Shown here one piece after another: positions 18,116-31,887 of a stretch of 64,000 nucleotides of DNA. Each line of letters begins with the position of its first letter. Positions within the stretch are counted from its first letter, which is position 1. The DNA comes from Syngnathus acus (Eukaryota > Chordata > Actinopteri > Syngnathiformes > Syngnathidae): NCBI RefSeq assembly GCF_901709675.1, contig NC_051093.1:6903053-6967052 (forward strand), in the 5' to 3' direction. A program made the position numbers and the translations under genes. A model generated the notes under the pieces. That model had not been told where the DNA came from and searched no databases. It saw only the letters and a list, made by a program, of their open reading frames with translations.

Positions 18116-20797
18116 CATCATTTTCAATATAACAAATGAATTCCAATAAATACATGCAGATAAAAATCACTGCTTGTGGAAAGAAATGATGTCTCCTATC
18201 TTGACTGATATATTTTTTCTCTCTCTTTACTGTGTAGGTCAACGAGGGAAGATTACATGAGAATTAATTTGTGACTTGGCACCCTGAGGATTCCCAGCAT
18301 CAGTTGCGACTGGAAACTGAATATTACCTCCAACTGAGACGTATACAGTCACTCACTCCTGGTAAAGTATATAGTCTGCCGTATGTGACCCACGCTTTTC
18401 TCTATAAAACAACAGGAGGTATAGAAGTCATTAGCATATACAACACCCCTGTCACGTTCCAATGGAACATGAGCAGCCCAGTCAGCGTTGCTATTCTTAT
18501 TGTTAGCATTGGTTGTCAAGTGCAGGCACTGCAGGCATCCATGTTCTGTTTTAAGTGCGGTGCAGAAGTGGCGGCATAGGGGGGGTGGGGGTGCCATGCT
18601 GTCTGTGGCTGACCTGAAAAACATGAAAAGCGGCTCCTTGGCATAGCTCCCAGAGGTTGCGTGGACTGTGGCGTCAAAAATACGCCTGTTGCGCCAGCTT
18701 CTGTCGCAAGATGCCTGTTGATAAAATTTGAGGCCTGGTGGGAAAGCGGCTATTTTGAGGGAAGGAGGGTGAGGTGGATTATGACATTTAATTTAATGTT
18801 ATCAATTCAAGTCATTGTAGAATTGTGATAACCCCCCATTTTTATTTTTTTCAGATATGTTGGGTTTAACTAGGGACGGATATGGTTCTCTCAAAAGTGG
18901 ACTTTGCTCTAATTAGCGTAGATCTATGGGTGTGCTCAGAGGCAAAGCACATCCCAGGATGCTGGACGTGGGCCTGCTTTTCTCTCTTGTAAGGAAACGG
19001 AGCTGTCAATCTTTAATCATCTCATGCGGGTTGCTGTGAAACTTTATGTGCTCATCATTAGCTTTTTGGCAAGAGATGGAATAATGAGGGTCAAGTTTAG
19101 TGTACTTTCTTTCATTCTCTTTCAACTCCTATTATCTTTATGTTAGACTGATTGTTTGTTGATCGGGTAGTATGTACTGTAGCTGAGGAGGGGACGGAGA
19201 AAAAAAAAATGATGGAATTTATTATTATATTTATATATATTTATTATATTAATTTATTATTATTTATTGGAGAAAAAAAAGACCATAGCTATTATGGGAC
19301 TTGGTTACGTTTTGGGGCTTCATACTGCATCCGGATATCTTCAATCTGTGCAGAGTACGAAGAAATGTCAAAACTGTCAAGGCATTCAGAAAACTTGGTC
19401 TCACCCGGTGGTCATTTTAGGTCCTTCAAGAAGATGGAGAACGAGCAAAAAAACACCTGTCGACAGGTAAGCAACTCTCACTGACATGCATACACATTTT
19501 TTTTTATTAGTTGTAAAACAAAATATATCAACATAATTCTCAAGAGCCTTTTTTTTGTCGTTAGACTTTTCGAATATTAATTGGTCTACTGATGCGTTCC
19601 TTCGCAAGTGTTTTTGTTCCAGTTTCATTTTTGCATATATGTGGACTGAGGCTCAAATGGCCAACTGGTTCAGGAAATTCCCCCGTCAAGAGAGAATTAA
19701 TTATGCATTCGGTCGCACAGGGGGTTGGGCAATACGGTTTTAAGGAGCTCTGAGAATAAGAACAACTTTGAATTTGTCCCTCATGTGCGCCAAATCCTTC
19801 TTGCCTCTCCTCCGAACACACAGTGGCCCTGACTTCACCCACAACGCATTCAAAATCAGATACTGGGATCTCAGAAATTTGTTTACAGAGCTTGAAAATA
19901 AACAATTCCAAAGATGAACTAGAATCAAATTGGAGAAATATAAGAATGATAAACTAACACATTGTATTCGGAGAGGTTCCATGCTGCCAGGACTCTATAA
20001 ACTTATATAATCAACAAACATGAATTCCTTTGGATAAAAAACTATAACGGCCATGTCTGGGACAACAGTCCAAAGATATTTCTCAACCTCAGTGGGACAG
20101 TTACAATCCAGTGAAGCCTATGCACATCCAGCTCTTGTTTGTTTTCCTTCTCCCTTGTCATGAATTTTTCATCAGCCACTCTGTGACACATTTCATGTGT
20201 TTCCCTTATAAAAAGCCCAGTAAGCATTTTTCCACGAGGTGATATTTGCTACTGCCCTGCTGTGACTTTTGATTATGGTCTTTTCACCCCTGGCTGAAAG
20301 AAGAAAAAAAAAGGGGAGGGGGGAGTTGGGCGATTGCATTGCACCAAAATATATGTTTTGGTTATGTTGAAATTTAGCAGACTGTATCAATTATTGATAG
20401 TTATTTTGTTTAAGACTTTAATTTAATTTTGTATCTCTCGGTGAGGAATCCAACCGTCATAGAGTCACACGAGCTGTCGTTGGTATGTTCCCTAGTTAGT
20501 CTGGTGTCCGGTGAAAGGCCATTCGATAAGAAGATAACCAAGTAGTGAATGGAAAAGCAATTCGCGTAACATTTGACCTGAACGTTGTGGAGCCAAATTA
20601 CCCCGATAATTACAAGGAACGATAAAGGAAAAACACGTCAGCTGTGATTCTATTCCACGGAAAATCGATAAATTGAAAGTTGAATATTCAATAGCGACAT
20701 CTTGTCTGTCCGCCCACTTCTGTCCATAATGTGTATGGCAAAAAATGGGCACTCAATAAGTAAAAATAAAAACACATTTTTGAGTCAAGTATCACAA
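18116..20797. other. Intergenic, no gene recognised
   Basis: ORFs at 18271-18579, 19152-19484 and 19561-19911 (minus) show no family features. There is an AT tract at about 19220-19265 and G-rich DNA at 18580-18592 and 20311-20330. I see no element with defined ends. Confidence 0.55.
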
Positions 20798-20803
20798 TTT
20801 ATT
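20798..20803 (-). promoter_or_regulatory. Candidate nptx1 poly(A) signal
   Basis: TTTATT on the + strand reads AATAAA on the nptx1 strand, about 840 bases past the nptx1 stop codon. I did not see a canonical AATAAA nearer the stop. The 3' UTR in between carries an A/T homopolymer near 21324-21344 and a G run near 21221-21231. Confidence 0.4.
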
Positions 20804-21639
20804 ACAAAAACTAGAGTTTTTTTTCATCTGTTAGTGCTGCCATGCTTTAAGCATATAACAATGCAGTATAAAATCTCCACCTGAAAATCCAACAGTAAAA
20901 GCAAAGATCATACAGTAGATGCTTACGCAGCATTTACACAAGTTAAGACATGCTGTTTTACTGTACAGAGAACATTCCTAATAATGTACAAACATTCTGC
21001 AAAATGCCCCATAAATTGCATTTCAGGACTACCCTTGCCTTATTTAAAGTGTTCTGATAAACACACGGATCAAATTAAATTGAAGAAAAATAATGAGAGA
21101 CAGACAAGCACTCGTGAATGCGCTGAGATTCTTTTCAACAGCCCAAGGCACTCAGGCTTGAATGTTGGCAATGGGCGTGTCACCCTTCTTCACACGAAAT
21201 CACGTCAAGCAATTGGCAGGAGGGGGGGGGGGTGAAAAGCAAGAGAGGAAACCCAGCGGTCTGTTGAGCAACTCTTCAAAGAAGTCCGCCTTGTCCATTT
21301 TCACAGTGAAAATCCCTGGCAGTCAAAAAAAAAAAAAAAAAAAAGGAATCTCTCGAGGAAGTTGAATCGCAGGACATCTTTTTTTACAAAGACTACATGA
21401 CCATCTGCTGCATTCAATTTTTTTCTTTGTGTTGTCGTGAGCATCCTCGGGTCATCGGACAACCTGTCGTGCATTTTACACAGCGCATAAAGTTGCAAAT
21501 GTGCATTACTCAAATACTCTCCCAAAGAGGAAATCTGGTTTGAAAAAGGCTTCGCTCATATTTTTTTTTCAACTCAGCATCTAGTGACTGCCTTCAAATT
21601 CCTTTACAGACTTTCTGACCACAGCGACCTCTCCGTTCT

Positions 21640-24565
21640 TTAGTTGAGATGGCGGCAAGCTTCAAATGTCCACTTGGAGGCACCTCCGTAAATTTCAAGA
21701 CTGGTTTCCAGCCACGCAAAAACATTGCCCACTTGTGCTTTGCTGCTGCAAGTTGCCAAATTATAGATTTCTCCCACGGATAGTTTCCGATCCCAGATGT
21801 GAAAGTTGGCCAGATCTCCAACAAACGCTTGAGTGGCGTCGAAGCCTCCACCGTACGAGTCCTGTAGAAAATACAGATTGAATCAATCCCTGAATATTGA
21901 TTGTGAAAAATGTTTAGTCATGTGACAATTTGATGATATCACCTGCTCTTGACCGAGGATCAGCAGGCCTTGTGGTTTTATAGGATGATACGGTGCCAGG
22001 TTCTCACCGCTCCCCCTCTTGACTCCATCCTGGAAAGCTTCCCAGACACCATCACGAGTGGTCCACGTCACGCAGATATGATGCCATTTGCCGTCATTGA
22101 TCAGGAAAGGCAATTTGGCAACCTTGACGACAATGTAGAAATAATCCATCAACCTCAATCGAGCCCGGCCGATCCAAAAGTTCAAAAAGGAGCAATACCT
22201 TATCGTTAATCAAGATCTCCATCGGGTTGTTTCCCCATTCGATGAGCACCAGCTCGTTAGCCTGACCGGGAACGGCGTAGGAAAAAGGCGTGCCCACTCC
22301 TGGGGACGCGTTGGACTTGAGCCACATGCAAACGGTGAGTGCGTACATCTCAGGTAAACTCCTCTTCACCTTTGCGTACATGTAGTTGGTTCTCAGTGGA
22401 AATGTGAGCTGGAATTTATCCAGAGGCCTGTTTTCTCGCTGACCTGTTTAGAGGAAATGGAAATGTGTTTACGTGGCATATATTTTGCATGATGTCGACA
22501 TCTTGCAGAATGCTGCTACAAGTGCTTCCTCAATCTCGTTTCCATTTGGTTAGCTTAGCCACTGACATTTACAAGCATTTGATTCGGTACAGGAGCAAAA
22601 TGGAATTCGATCTGCCCTTCTACATGAGGCCAGAATATGAAAAACACCTCTAAGGTAAAAGTACAGTATACCAACAATTCATCAGGTGCATCGCAAGAAA
22701 TTATCCAATTACACTTAATTGGTCCCCAAAATATATTTGTGACATACATATAGTGGCAGGCAGACCTTTAATGTACAAAAGTACATCAATCTACTTTGAG
22801 ATGTCTGACATTCACTTTAATTAATTCTCAAAAGTTAAGATGGGTGTGTTTGAAGAGAAAGCAAATAAATGTACGATATCTCCACAGACTGTGCTCCGCC
22901 CCCCCCTGAAATATGCTTGGACCTCCCCAGGTGCTAGATTTTGGGTATATCCGTATTTTTCTCTCCATCCCTCATTGGAAACATACAATAAATGTGTATT
23001 AGAGTTTTCTGAATAATTTTGGGGGTTTGCAAAAAAAAAAATTTGAGGGTGTGGATTCCTTGAGGGATATCCTTGGCCACCCGATGGCCCTCACAAGGAC
23101 AAAAAAATCCTAGCTCCACCAGCAGCTACTTAAGCTTAAATATTTCAATATTTAAAGAGGTTGAACACCTACAAAAAATATTTTTATATTGTCTAGCCAT
23201 CCCTCATCAGATTGCGCTAGTATCCCTAATCAAGTGTCCAGTGAATGGATCCTTCTCAGCACACTCGTGCAAACACGCTGGGGATTAACATTGGAATTAT
23301 ACATTACACAACAAATCCACGATGGCGATGCTCCGGATTTGCTTTTAATCTCAATTTGATATGCACATCCGAGGAGAGGTGACGTTTCCAACATTCATCT
23401 CGCTGCCACATGAATACTTGTGTCTGCCAGGAGATCAGAGCCCGGTCCCAAACACGTGCACACGTTTCTGGTTTTAGGTTTCAAATGGAGGGATCAAATG
23501 CTTTAATCTGATGGAAGAGCTGTAAAGTCTCCAAAAATATTTGCTCCCTCATGGGATGATGGAATGATCCGATTTCCCCACAGTTCTGACCTACCAGAGG
23601 TCCTCTATTGTGTGTATTTGTACCTTTCTCCAGGTCGGTGATCCTCTGGTGCAGAGACGTGAGGGTGGACTCCACTCTCCCACGCTGCTCTGTCTCATTT
23701 CGGAGTCCGGGCTTTCCCTCCTCAATGCTATTCACTCGGGACAACACCTGCCTCTCCAAGTCATCGATTTTACTTTGGAGCAGGTCTTTGAGGCTGTTGG
23801 CTTGTACCGAGTTGTTACTTCGACTGAATTGCTGTGAGAAAGGAAAGGGGGAGAGATAGATACACTTTGAGCTTTAGGTGAGGAATCTATTCCCAGCACA
23901 GCAGCAATTTGAAACTGCTCGTTAGGTTTACATACATAAAAAATATTTGACGTTTTGCTCATGCATTGGAAACAACACACAAATTCTGGCAGCTGTGTAA
24001 AAATAGATTAGACGCATTTTGAATATAATGTGTCGTCGCTATTAGTAAATAATTAATTGTATCGGATTAAATCTTGATGCATATTTTCTCCAATAGCCTG
24101 ATCGCAATGTCTCCACCCTACCTCAAGGTTTTCCAATCTCTGCTTGAGGGACTGTAAAGTCTGCGAGAGTTGCGCCAAAGTGTCCGCGGGGCCCCTGGAA
24201 ACATCCCCCATGGTGTTTTTGGTGCCAGGTTCTTTCCTCCTACCCCCGGGACGCCCTTCCCCTGCCTCGGCGCCGCTCTGGCTCTCGCATCGCGCCAACT
24301 TTGAGGTCAGTTCCCGAATGGTTTCCTTCTGGTTCATGATGGTTTCCTTCTGCTGCAAGACCGTCTCCCTCAGCTGCACCACGGTGCTCTTCAAGTCATC
24401 ACCTGGGACGCTGTTTTGCAAAGTAGCGGCGCATATGTCCGTATCCTTTGGAACCGAGGTGCAGATAAATTGCGTTTGTCCTCCAAAGTCTTGACTGGAA
24501 CTCTGCAAAAAGAGGCATGAAAATAGAAAAAATCTCCAAAAGCTCACATCGTCTGTAGTTTGCAT
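21640..24565 (-). CDS. nptx1: Neuronal pentraxin 1
   Basis: Exons in transcript order: 24565-24122, 23831-23624, 22443-22199, 22122-21943, 21861-21640, all with GT-AG ends. They give 432 residues, the same length as human NPTX1. Residues 1-24 form a signal peptide (FFLFSCLFLQSSSQ). Then come QTQFICTSVPKD, a long N-terminal coiled coil with LRETVLQQKETI repeats, and a second helix segment in exon 2. Sequons are at N154 (NNS) and N193 (NET), the positions used in mammals. The C-terminal pentraxin domain spans about 225-428, with the signature HHICVTWTT at 313-321. The stop follows EACRHLN. The protein is secreted by neurons, assembles into disulfide-linked complexes and clusters AMPA receptors at synapses. 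The closest alternative is nptx2, but KNTMGD and the exon 2 sequence favour nptx1. The next gene on the right is about 39 kb away. Confidence 0.96.
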
Positions 24566-24662
24566 GTTGGCTTTTTGGAGGTCTGCGATTTGCTTTGGTT
24601 TTAAAAAAGAAGCCCCAGTGACTTCCCGTGTGTAGTGTAATCCGTGTGTGGAGGAGCACCCG

Positions 24663-24669
24663 TTTTATA
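24663..24669 (-). promoter_or_regulatory. TATA box of nptx1
   Basis: TATAAAA on the minus strand in the context CTGTATAAAACGGG, about 98 bases before the nptx1 ATG. It predicts a start site near 24635 and a 5' UTR of about 70 bases. Upstream lies TGCGCACAAGCATGC, which resembles an NRF1-like palindrome. Confidence 0.6.
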
Positions 24670-24932
24670 CAGAGAGCATGCTTGTGCGCAGAGCAGCTTC
24701 ACTGCATCACCACCGGAGGGGAGGGAATCTGAGTCCCTCATTAATAGGCACCAGAGGCAGCGTCACTTCCCAAAGAAAAGCCCTTCCATTTTGCTCCCGG
24801 GCTTGCACATGTTCAATTTTTCTATCATTTGACTACTTGTCCTTTATCACTGCTGGTTATTGTTTACGCATGGCAGGAAGCCAACAGTTAAATGCAGCAT
24901 GATTTGTTTTTGTGTTTTTTTTTTTGTGAACA

Positions 24933-25032
<100 letters not shown>

Positions 25033-25610
25033 CGCACAAATTCGCACATGCAGAACACAAGTTGAGTTTCAGGACCAAGGACAGCGCCATCCAAAGAACA
25101 GCGTTTTCGCTATGCCCTTTACTTTTTACACACACAATCAAAATCTCATTACTTCTTTATCTCTAACTATATACAGTAAGCCCCCCACCATGCTCTGAAT
25201 ATTATTTTTTTTTTGAAAATTGACATTTTCTTGACTGGTCCAAAAAGATGTTCACTAAATGAAAACCCGCAATAGGGTGAATCCTCATTAATCAAACCTC
25301 AAACTGGCGTGCTATTAGCTGTGACCCCAATGAGGATAAGTGGTTTGAAAAATTAATAAATGAAATATCATGACATTCATTATCCAGGAAGCACACATTT
25401 GTGACTCTCCTTTGTCCATTCGGCACACATCATTCAACTCATGCTGAATCATAAAATCTGAACATTCAATTAGCAATGAAAATCTATTGGGTCGGTCGGA
25501 TTAGAATGGATGTATTAGGAGAGGAGGAATAGGATGATTAACAAATGTGTTTGAGGGAGGGAGGTGCTTGGATGGAGTTTAATGTGTCATGGATGGCTTC
25601 CATCATTCAC

Positions 25611-25815
25611 ACATAAGACTTAGACTTAGACTTAGACTTAGACAGAACTTTATTGTCATTTTGTCAACACTAGGTGTGTACAAAACGAAATTTCGTTGCA
25701 TACGGCTTTCAGCAATGTAGAGGTATTTCGGCTGGTTAAAAAAAGTGACATTCTATATAAAAATATGAAATAAGATAATTATAAAGTACAAAGTGCAGCA
25801 GTGATAAAGTATGTG
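25611..25815 (-). mobile_element. 3' tail of a non-LTR retroelement with AGACTT repeats
   Basis: Four or more AGACTT units (25615-25645) are followed by AGAACTTTATTGTCATTTTGTC and ACGAAATTTCGTTGCATACGG. On the minus strand the order is body then tail repeats, as in LINE/SINE 3' ends. Sequences with CTTTATTGTCATT and AACGAAATTTCGTTGCA are abundant in teleost genomes. I did not assign a family. Confidence 0.55.
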
Positions 25816-26189
25816 AACATAAATGGCTCGTATATTGTAGCTGTCCATGTACATAATGACTTCATTGCAATGGGAGCATCTGTTACGATGGGAGTCGAAG
25901 GCGTCCCTCTTTATATGGCAAATAACCGCCATCAATTTTCGATGTTTATTTCAGATGCCTTCAACCTAGACTGGTCATCATGTCATTTCATTTTTTTGTC
26001 AAATTGCATCTCCTCGATAAATACATTAGTTAGTGTCCTTTTAAAATGATGCTGAAGGTTGTTCAAAAGTTTTGAAAACTTGAGTACAACCTTAATTTGA
26101 CAGCTCTCAAAATCAAATCATATTGTAGCTTGACAATCTCACACTCAAATTGACAATTTTCGTCAAATAACCCCATAATCGTGATTTTT

Positions 26190-26355
26190 AAATCATTTGG
26201 TGATCTAAGGCTCCAACCCCTTACACTGAGTGCCAAGCAGGGAAGAAATGGGTCCCATTTTTATAGTCTTTGGTATGACCCGGCCGGGGTTTGAACCCAC
26301 GACCTACCAGTCTCAGGGGGGGATACTCAACCCCAAGACCACTGAGCTGGTAATT
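26190..26355 (-). mobile_element. tRNA-derived SINE
   Basis: The minus strand reads a tRNA-like head containing GACTGGTAGGTCGTGGG and a pol III B box GGGTTCAAACCC (26287-26298). This is followed by GGCCGGGTCATACCAAAGACT, ATAAAAATGGGACCCATT and CTGCTTGGCACTCAG. This is a widespread teleost SINE type. The A-box half is altered and there is no full cloverleaf, so it is not a tRNA gene. Confidence 0.75.
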
Positions 26356-27340
26356 TTGGATGTGACAAAAACTGCTACAAGAGTTTTGCAGCACGGTCAT
26401 TAGTATGCAAGTGGGAAACAACAACAATAAGTGCTTTTGAAACAAGCCATCTGCTATATTATGCTCTTTCAATTCAAACTCGGAAACATAAGGTGTATGG
26501 TCCTGTAAAAGAAAATTCTTTAAAACCTCCAATTGTCCGCCAGCAGATGACACAAAGGCCACCTTTGTTTTTTGTTTTTTTCTAAAACCCAAATCACTAA
26601 CATAACCAAAATCTTCCTCATTGTAAAATCATTATTTAGTACCTCCCACACACTAACAAGTGTTCATGCCAGATGCTTTAAGTGGGCAGAACTTCATTTG
26701 CCTGGACAAACTGTTTGTGGTTTTCTTTTTTTTTTTGGAGTAAATATTTTCTACTAACAGCTGTTGAACACACAGCCTAATGTTGTTCAACTCTCTGTGC
26801 ATGAATTAATAATGGACTTTGGAATAAGTTTTTATTTTACAGTGTAGGTGACAACAAAACAATATGTGACATAAGGCGATACTAATCTGGTACACACAGC
26901 TGTTTGTTGCACAATTATACACCCTGCATCGATTATTTTAATATGGTTTTGCAGCCAGGTCAGCGTCCACCTGTCTTCTCCGTATGGATGGAAGAATTCC
27001 ACAACACTGATAGGCTAATCAATAGTTGCAATCTCACATGTTTTGTTCATTGCTCTGACTTGTGGTGCTGATGTGAGAATGTCATCAAGGGGGATAAACT
27101 GCCCACTACGCTAGTAGCAGTAAACATAGATGTTCCTCGCCAAAGATAAATCCTATTACTCAAAGTGAGTGGAGTGCAAGTGGACGTTATGAAGTTCTGC
27201 TATACAGTATTGGAAAAATCAATGGTGCTGTCTCGGGCTGTGCACCAATTGGTGGTGGATTAAAGTGAGCATGGAAACGTGAACTATGAATCAAAAATTA
27301 CAGATTTGGATCAGTTAGTAATTTTGTTGATGTGCTGTCA

Positions 27341-27371
<31 letters not shown>

Positions 27372-28290
27372 TTTATTTTTTTTATTTTTTTATTTATTTA
27401 TTTATAAATTTATTATTATTATTATTTTTCTTTTTTTTTTCTCTTCCCCGACTGGAACTATTGAAGCCAAGCATGAAGTATTAATCCCGCTGGGTTAAAC
27501 TGCCATTTTGTGGCACCTAAAGGCTGGAACTATATGAAGTAGTTGCAATTAAATAGCTCAGAGAAGCTAAATTAGACGAAGAAACAGTGTGTTACAGCAG
27601 TATTTATTTTTATTTCTAATTTCCTTCATGGTCTAGTTTGGGGTTTAATTACTTTTTTCTTCTGCATGAGCCGCTATATCTTCGGAAATTGATGCAATGC
27701 ATGGGGATCATCCTGCCTCATTAAGTGACTGTGTTCTCGTTCCAGAAGAAGAGCAACGACTGTTTACAAACAAGTGCATGGCAGACTTTCTCATGGCCAA
27801 GACTGTGAAGAATTCTAAATATATCCCCGTTGGGATTTTCCACTACTTGCTGCTTATTCCTGATTTAATTCCTCACATTTAATCTGAAATGCATGCAAAG
27901 ATTCAGGCACTGAAAATAGTCGTGGAGAGCCAATGCAGTATTTGTAATCTGCCAGGAAGTAATTTGCTCTCTGTAGTTTGTGCATGTTTGGTTTTATGCA
28001 CTTGCCCTTTTCTGCTTCTATCTGTTTACACTGTCCATGTTGACTTTTTCCTTTGGCAGTTTGCAACCTTTTGAGGAAATGCTGAGGAGAAGGCGAAAAA
28101 CCTCACACTGAAGATTGGATTCATTAATGTGAGATTTATCGCCATTTTATATATCAATGAAAAGAAGGCTTACGTGTGCACATTTCTGATGTGATATACT
28201 CACCAAATTATTATTGCGGTTTTATGCGGCGAGCCTCTGGTAATTGCAGGACACTGATTTTGTGTCTTTTTTTGTTTTTTAAAGTACTTA

Positions 28291-28637
28291 CCGTATTTTC
28301 CGGACTATAAGGCGCACCGGACTATAAGGCGCACCATTAATGCATCATGTCAGATTTTTAATCCAAATCAAATCATTCTCCAGTTTATCTTTTGTATTTC
28401 AACTTCAGATGCAACAAATTACTTTATAATCACAAAATAATGATCCATAGTCGTTTTGATTCATGATTCATAGTCTTCAGCGGGCCATTCATGATTGATT
28501 TCACGACACAATGCTTCGGGCCAGTTTAAATTTAGGAATTTGGTCCATATATAAGGCGCACCGGACTATAAGGCGCACTGTCGACTTTTGAGAAAATTTT
28601 AGGTTTTTAGGTGCGCCTTATAGTCCGGAAAATATGG
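28291..28637. mobile_element. TA-flanked MITE, copy 2
   Basis: The ends CCGTATTTTCCGGACTATAAGG and CCTTATAGTCCGGAAAATATGG are inverted, with TA on both sides. The inside (ATTAATGCATCATGTCAG...) is close to copy 3 at 38092, so the two belong to one subfamily, marked by GGAC where copies 1 and 4 have GCAC. No ORF. Confidence 0.8.
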
Positions 28638-28639
28638 TA

Positions 28640-31007
28640 TTTATAAGGGACATACTAAAGTCGAAGTTCTTTACACTTTGCACTATTCTAAACACAGCAT
28701 TATTTTATTTATTTATTTATTTATATGTTCATTCATTTATTTTGATTTATATATATTTTTTAAATTTATTTAATGAACGGTTCGATGCTTTGTGTTTGTG
28801 CCACAGTTTCCATTGTAGCGTTCATCCGGTGAAGCATGCAGTGTGCTGTCAGAGAAGCTGTGGAAGCATGAACAGCTTGTCAAGAGTTGCAATCTAATGA
28901 AGGCATGTGCTCTTGCTTAGCAACACAAAAGATAAGTGAGTGACTTGCTCAAGGTTTCTGTCTGGCACCTTCTCTGCAGAAGAGACTCCAAACTGAAGTA
29001 ATCACGCTGGCTCGCGCTCGGCATCAGAGAAAAGTAGACAGGCGAGGGGGAGAAAAAAAAAGTTACGCTTCGACCCAACTTATTAAGATTCAAACACTCC
29101 CACACACTTAGTAGATGACATATTCTAGCAAATTATATTCAATTAAAACTCAAGAGGAAAAGTGACGCAAAAAGGGATTTGACTTTTTCTCATTTGCAGC
29201 TCATCTGTATTTGGGTTGCGTGCAAAGTCTGAGATGGAACAGCTCAGTCAGGCCCATTTTATATACTTCATTTGTCAAAGATGTGCTTTATCCAAAGCTT
29301 CCGGATCGTCTTTACGCACGTAGCTCGGGTCATATCCGGTCTCAGCTGCCTCTTCATCGACCCTTTATCCATAAGTATTTTGAGCATTAACGTCATCACG
29401 TAAGTTTAGGATTTATATGGATGATGGTGGATTATGTAAGCTTCAATATGATAAAAAGCGAATGTCTGGCAAACCTCTTTTAATTCTTCTGACCTCTTCA
29501 GACTCGCTGGAAAAAGGATATGCAACTATTTTGCAGCTAAGAACTGTTTTGGCCCAATGTTGTCTCGCTAATGCAACAAGATCTCCTCGCAGAACACCAC
29601 AAAGTTCTGCTCAGCTGTTCTCTCAGGCGAGAAACCAGAAAGACCCCCCCCTCCCCTACTCACAGAGACACATCAATAATACAACGAAACCACGCCCCCC
29701 CAGCCACCTCCACTTGCGTCTAAAAATAGACCTCCTTTTCTCTTCAATATTTCATTTGCACTTTCAATCCTTCTATCACTTTTGATGTTCTTTAAGATCT
29801 ATGTTAAATTTAAGATGGCTTTTACCCTCGCCCACGTTTGGACAGTAAATCCAACATTGTCAGTGTAGGAAAATTGCATTCTGTTGGATGTAGACTAACA
29901 TATAGAGAAATTGGAATAACTCAGCAATAATTGCATTCATACTGTGTGCTGCTTATAGAGGGAATGTGTAGTTTGCAAAGTAAGCAGAGCTGCATTGAGT
30001 TTTGTTGGCTGCATGGATTGGTATTAACTTGAGTCAAAATATTTTTGGGCATGTTTGATCCCACATTATTCCCGTAAGGAGCCATCCCGTAGCTTCCCCC
30101 CCTTGTTGTCATGGTAACGAAAACTGTATTCATTATTGGTTCAGGTGTTGGGTGTGCAGTTTGGCTTATTTCAGCAATACTTTCAGCTACTGGGAGAGCT
30201 AGGATTGTTTTCGGTGGCCAAGGACTTCTCAAGCCCGTCCCAAAAAAAATTTTTTAAAAACCGAGAAAATATTAGAGAATAGCAAACGGCTCTATAATTC
30301 TTGATCCATGAGGTATTTTATTAAAAAGTATTATTTGGATATTATTATTTGGACAAATTAGAAATATTTTATTTAGTAGGGGTGGTGCATATGTAATTTA
30401 AATGAGTATTATATAACTAAAAATCTGAATGAATTGAAATTGGCAATGGAGGCCATTTTTGTCTGCATTCCGGCCACCTCTTTATGAATTGTTCCCACTT
30501 TTTTGTTCGCATAATTTGGAGTGATTTATTTCGGAGCAACTGCTACATGCAGCAAGCTCTTGATAAATTTACTCAGAGCCTTTCTTTGCTTGTTTCTTCC
30601 CAATTAATCCCAACTCCGATTTGTCATAAGTAATGCACACTCAAGCAGAGAAGAAGCGCTTACTGCGAGCCCATTTGTTCACAGCATGATCAGTCGTGTG
30701 TCTCACCACCTCTGAGCAAATGTGATTTCTCTGGCGCTCGAATACACCTCATACACTATGTGCCTTTCCCTCGATGGCTCTTAGTTAGAGTTCTTTAGCT
30801 GATATTGCACAAAATGCTCTCCTGACCTTCCCGACTGACTGGAAGGAAGGAAGAAAGGAGAATATTCCGCAGAGAGCCACCTTGCTGTTTATTATATAAT
30901 GTGTGCTTATGAGGTTGCTGATAGTGCTCGTGTTGGTGTCGGCTTTGCTTCCAATTATAGTTCATTCTGCTCACTGCTCACTCACAAGAGTTTTTTTTAA
31001 CTTCGTT
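28640..31007. other. No gene recognised
   Basis: AT-rich DNA with an ATTT microsatellite near 28700-28775. An ORF at 29417-29785 is Pro/Ser-rich from a C-rich stretch and has no domain. Confidence 0.5.
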
Positions 31008-31233
31008 TTCAGATTAGGGTCTCGCACCTGAATATAAGTCGCACCAGCTGGAATTCAGGGAAAACCGGTTTTGTTCATATATAAGCCGCAGGTGTTTTAA
31101 TGTTTAATTTCCATATGTAAGAAAATATACACAAATTAGAAAATATCATCAAAATCATGAAAAAATTATAGATAAGACGCACTGGACTATAAGATTGTGC
31201 AAAAAGTAGCAGCTTATAGTCTGGAAAATACGG
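31008..31233. mobile_element. Decayed relative of the TA-flanked MITE
   Basis: The right end CTTATAGTCTGGAAAATACGG followed by TA matches the family. The left end is degraded, but GCACCTGAATATAAGTCGCACC keeps the subterminal repeat in a TATAAGTCGCACC form. It looks older than the other copies. Confidence 0.5.
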
Positions 31234-31862
31234 TAGTCATTGAAAGTCATTTTGGAAAATATTCAGCAGTTTTTAATACGGCATTAAGTTCATCACATCT
31301 ATCATGCCAATCCTAAAACTGGGCCCCGTGCAACTCTGAGCAGCATGAGGATTACATGAGCACAATCTGTGATATCGTCTATGAGCTCGCAAAAAAAGTC
31401 CAATATTTCAGAGCAAACGAGCATTCGACAAAGAAAAGTAATAGCTCACTTGTCCTGAATGAGCCGCACGTTATGTTCTTTTATCGAGCGTGTCCAACCT
31501 TATCGGCTCACCGCAGTGTCCCAGTAGAGCTTAAGAATAAGTTATGGTGTAAAAGTACACAGCAGCCAATGGAGCAGATGTCAAAGCTGCAGTCTGTTTT
31601 TGTCCTTGGCAGATTTTGCCAGAAGTTAAATTACTCTTGAGTTTACTCGAAATAATGGTGGTGAAGCAAATTGGTAGAATTCTTTAGGACAGTGTGTCTC
31701 TAACACCAACAATTTACCTTCTGCTAATTGTACCTTTAGTGATTGTTCTTACGAGGCAACTTTTCTGTCATGCACCTTTTTGAGAATTCTATTAGTAAGT
31801 GGAAAGTTTGTGGTAAAAAAAAAATAATCTGCAGTAACCCTGTTGTTGCAGATGGCGAAATG

Positions 31863-31887
31863 AAAAAAAAAAAGGGGGGGGGGGGGG
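31863..31887. repeat. A-run followed by G-run
   Basis: About 11 A then 14 G without interruption. The G tract could stack into a quadruplex and is prone to slippage and to sequencing error. Confidence 0.9.

Noticed and set aside
19152-19484. Overlapping ORFs with hydrophobic N-termini
   Set aside because: The apparent membrane segment is a translation of the ATT-rich tract at 19220-19265.
24144-24494. 116-codon + strand ORF
   Set aside because: Antisense shadow of nptx1 exon 1, whose minus-strand reading is unambiguous.
26287-26355. tRNA gene on the minus strand
   Set aside because: A B box is present but no acceptor stem or full cloverleaf can be drawn, and the 3' part is the body of a known type of SINE.
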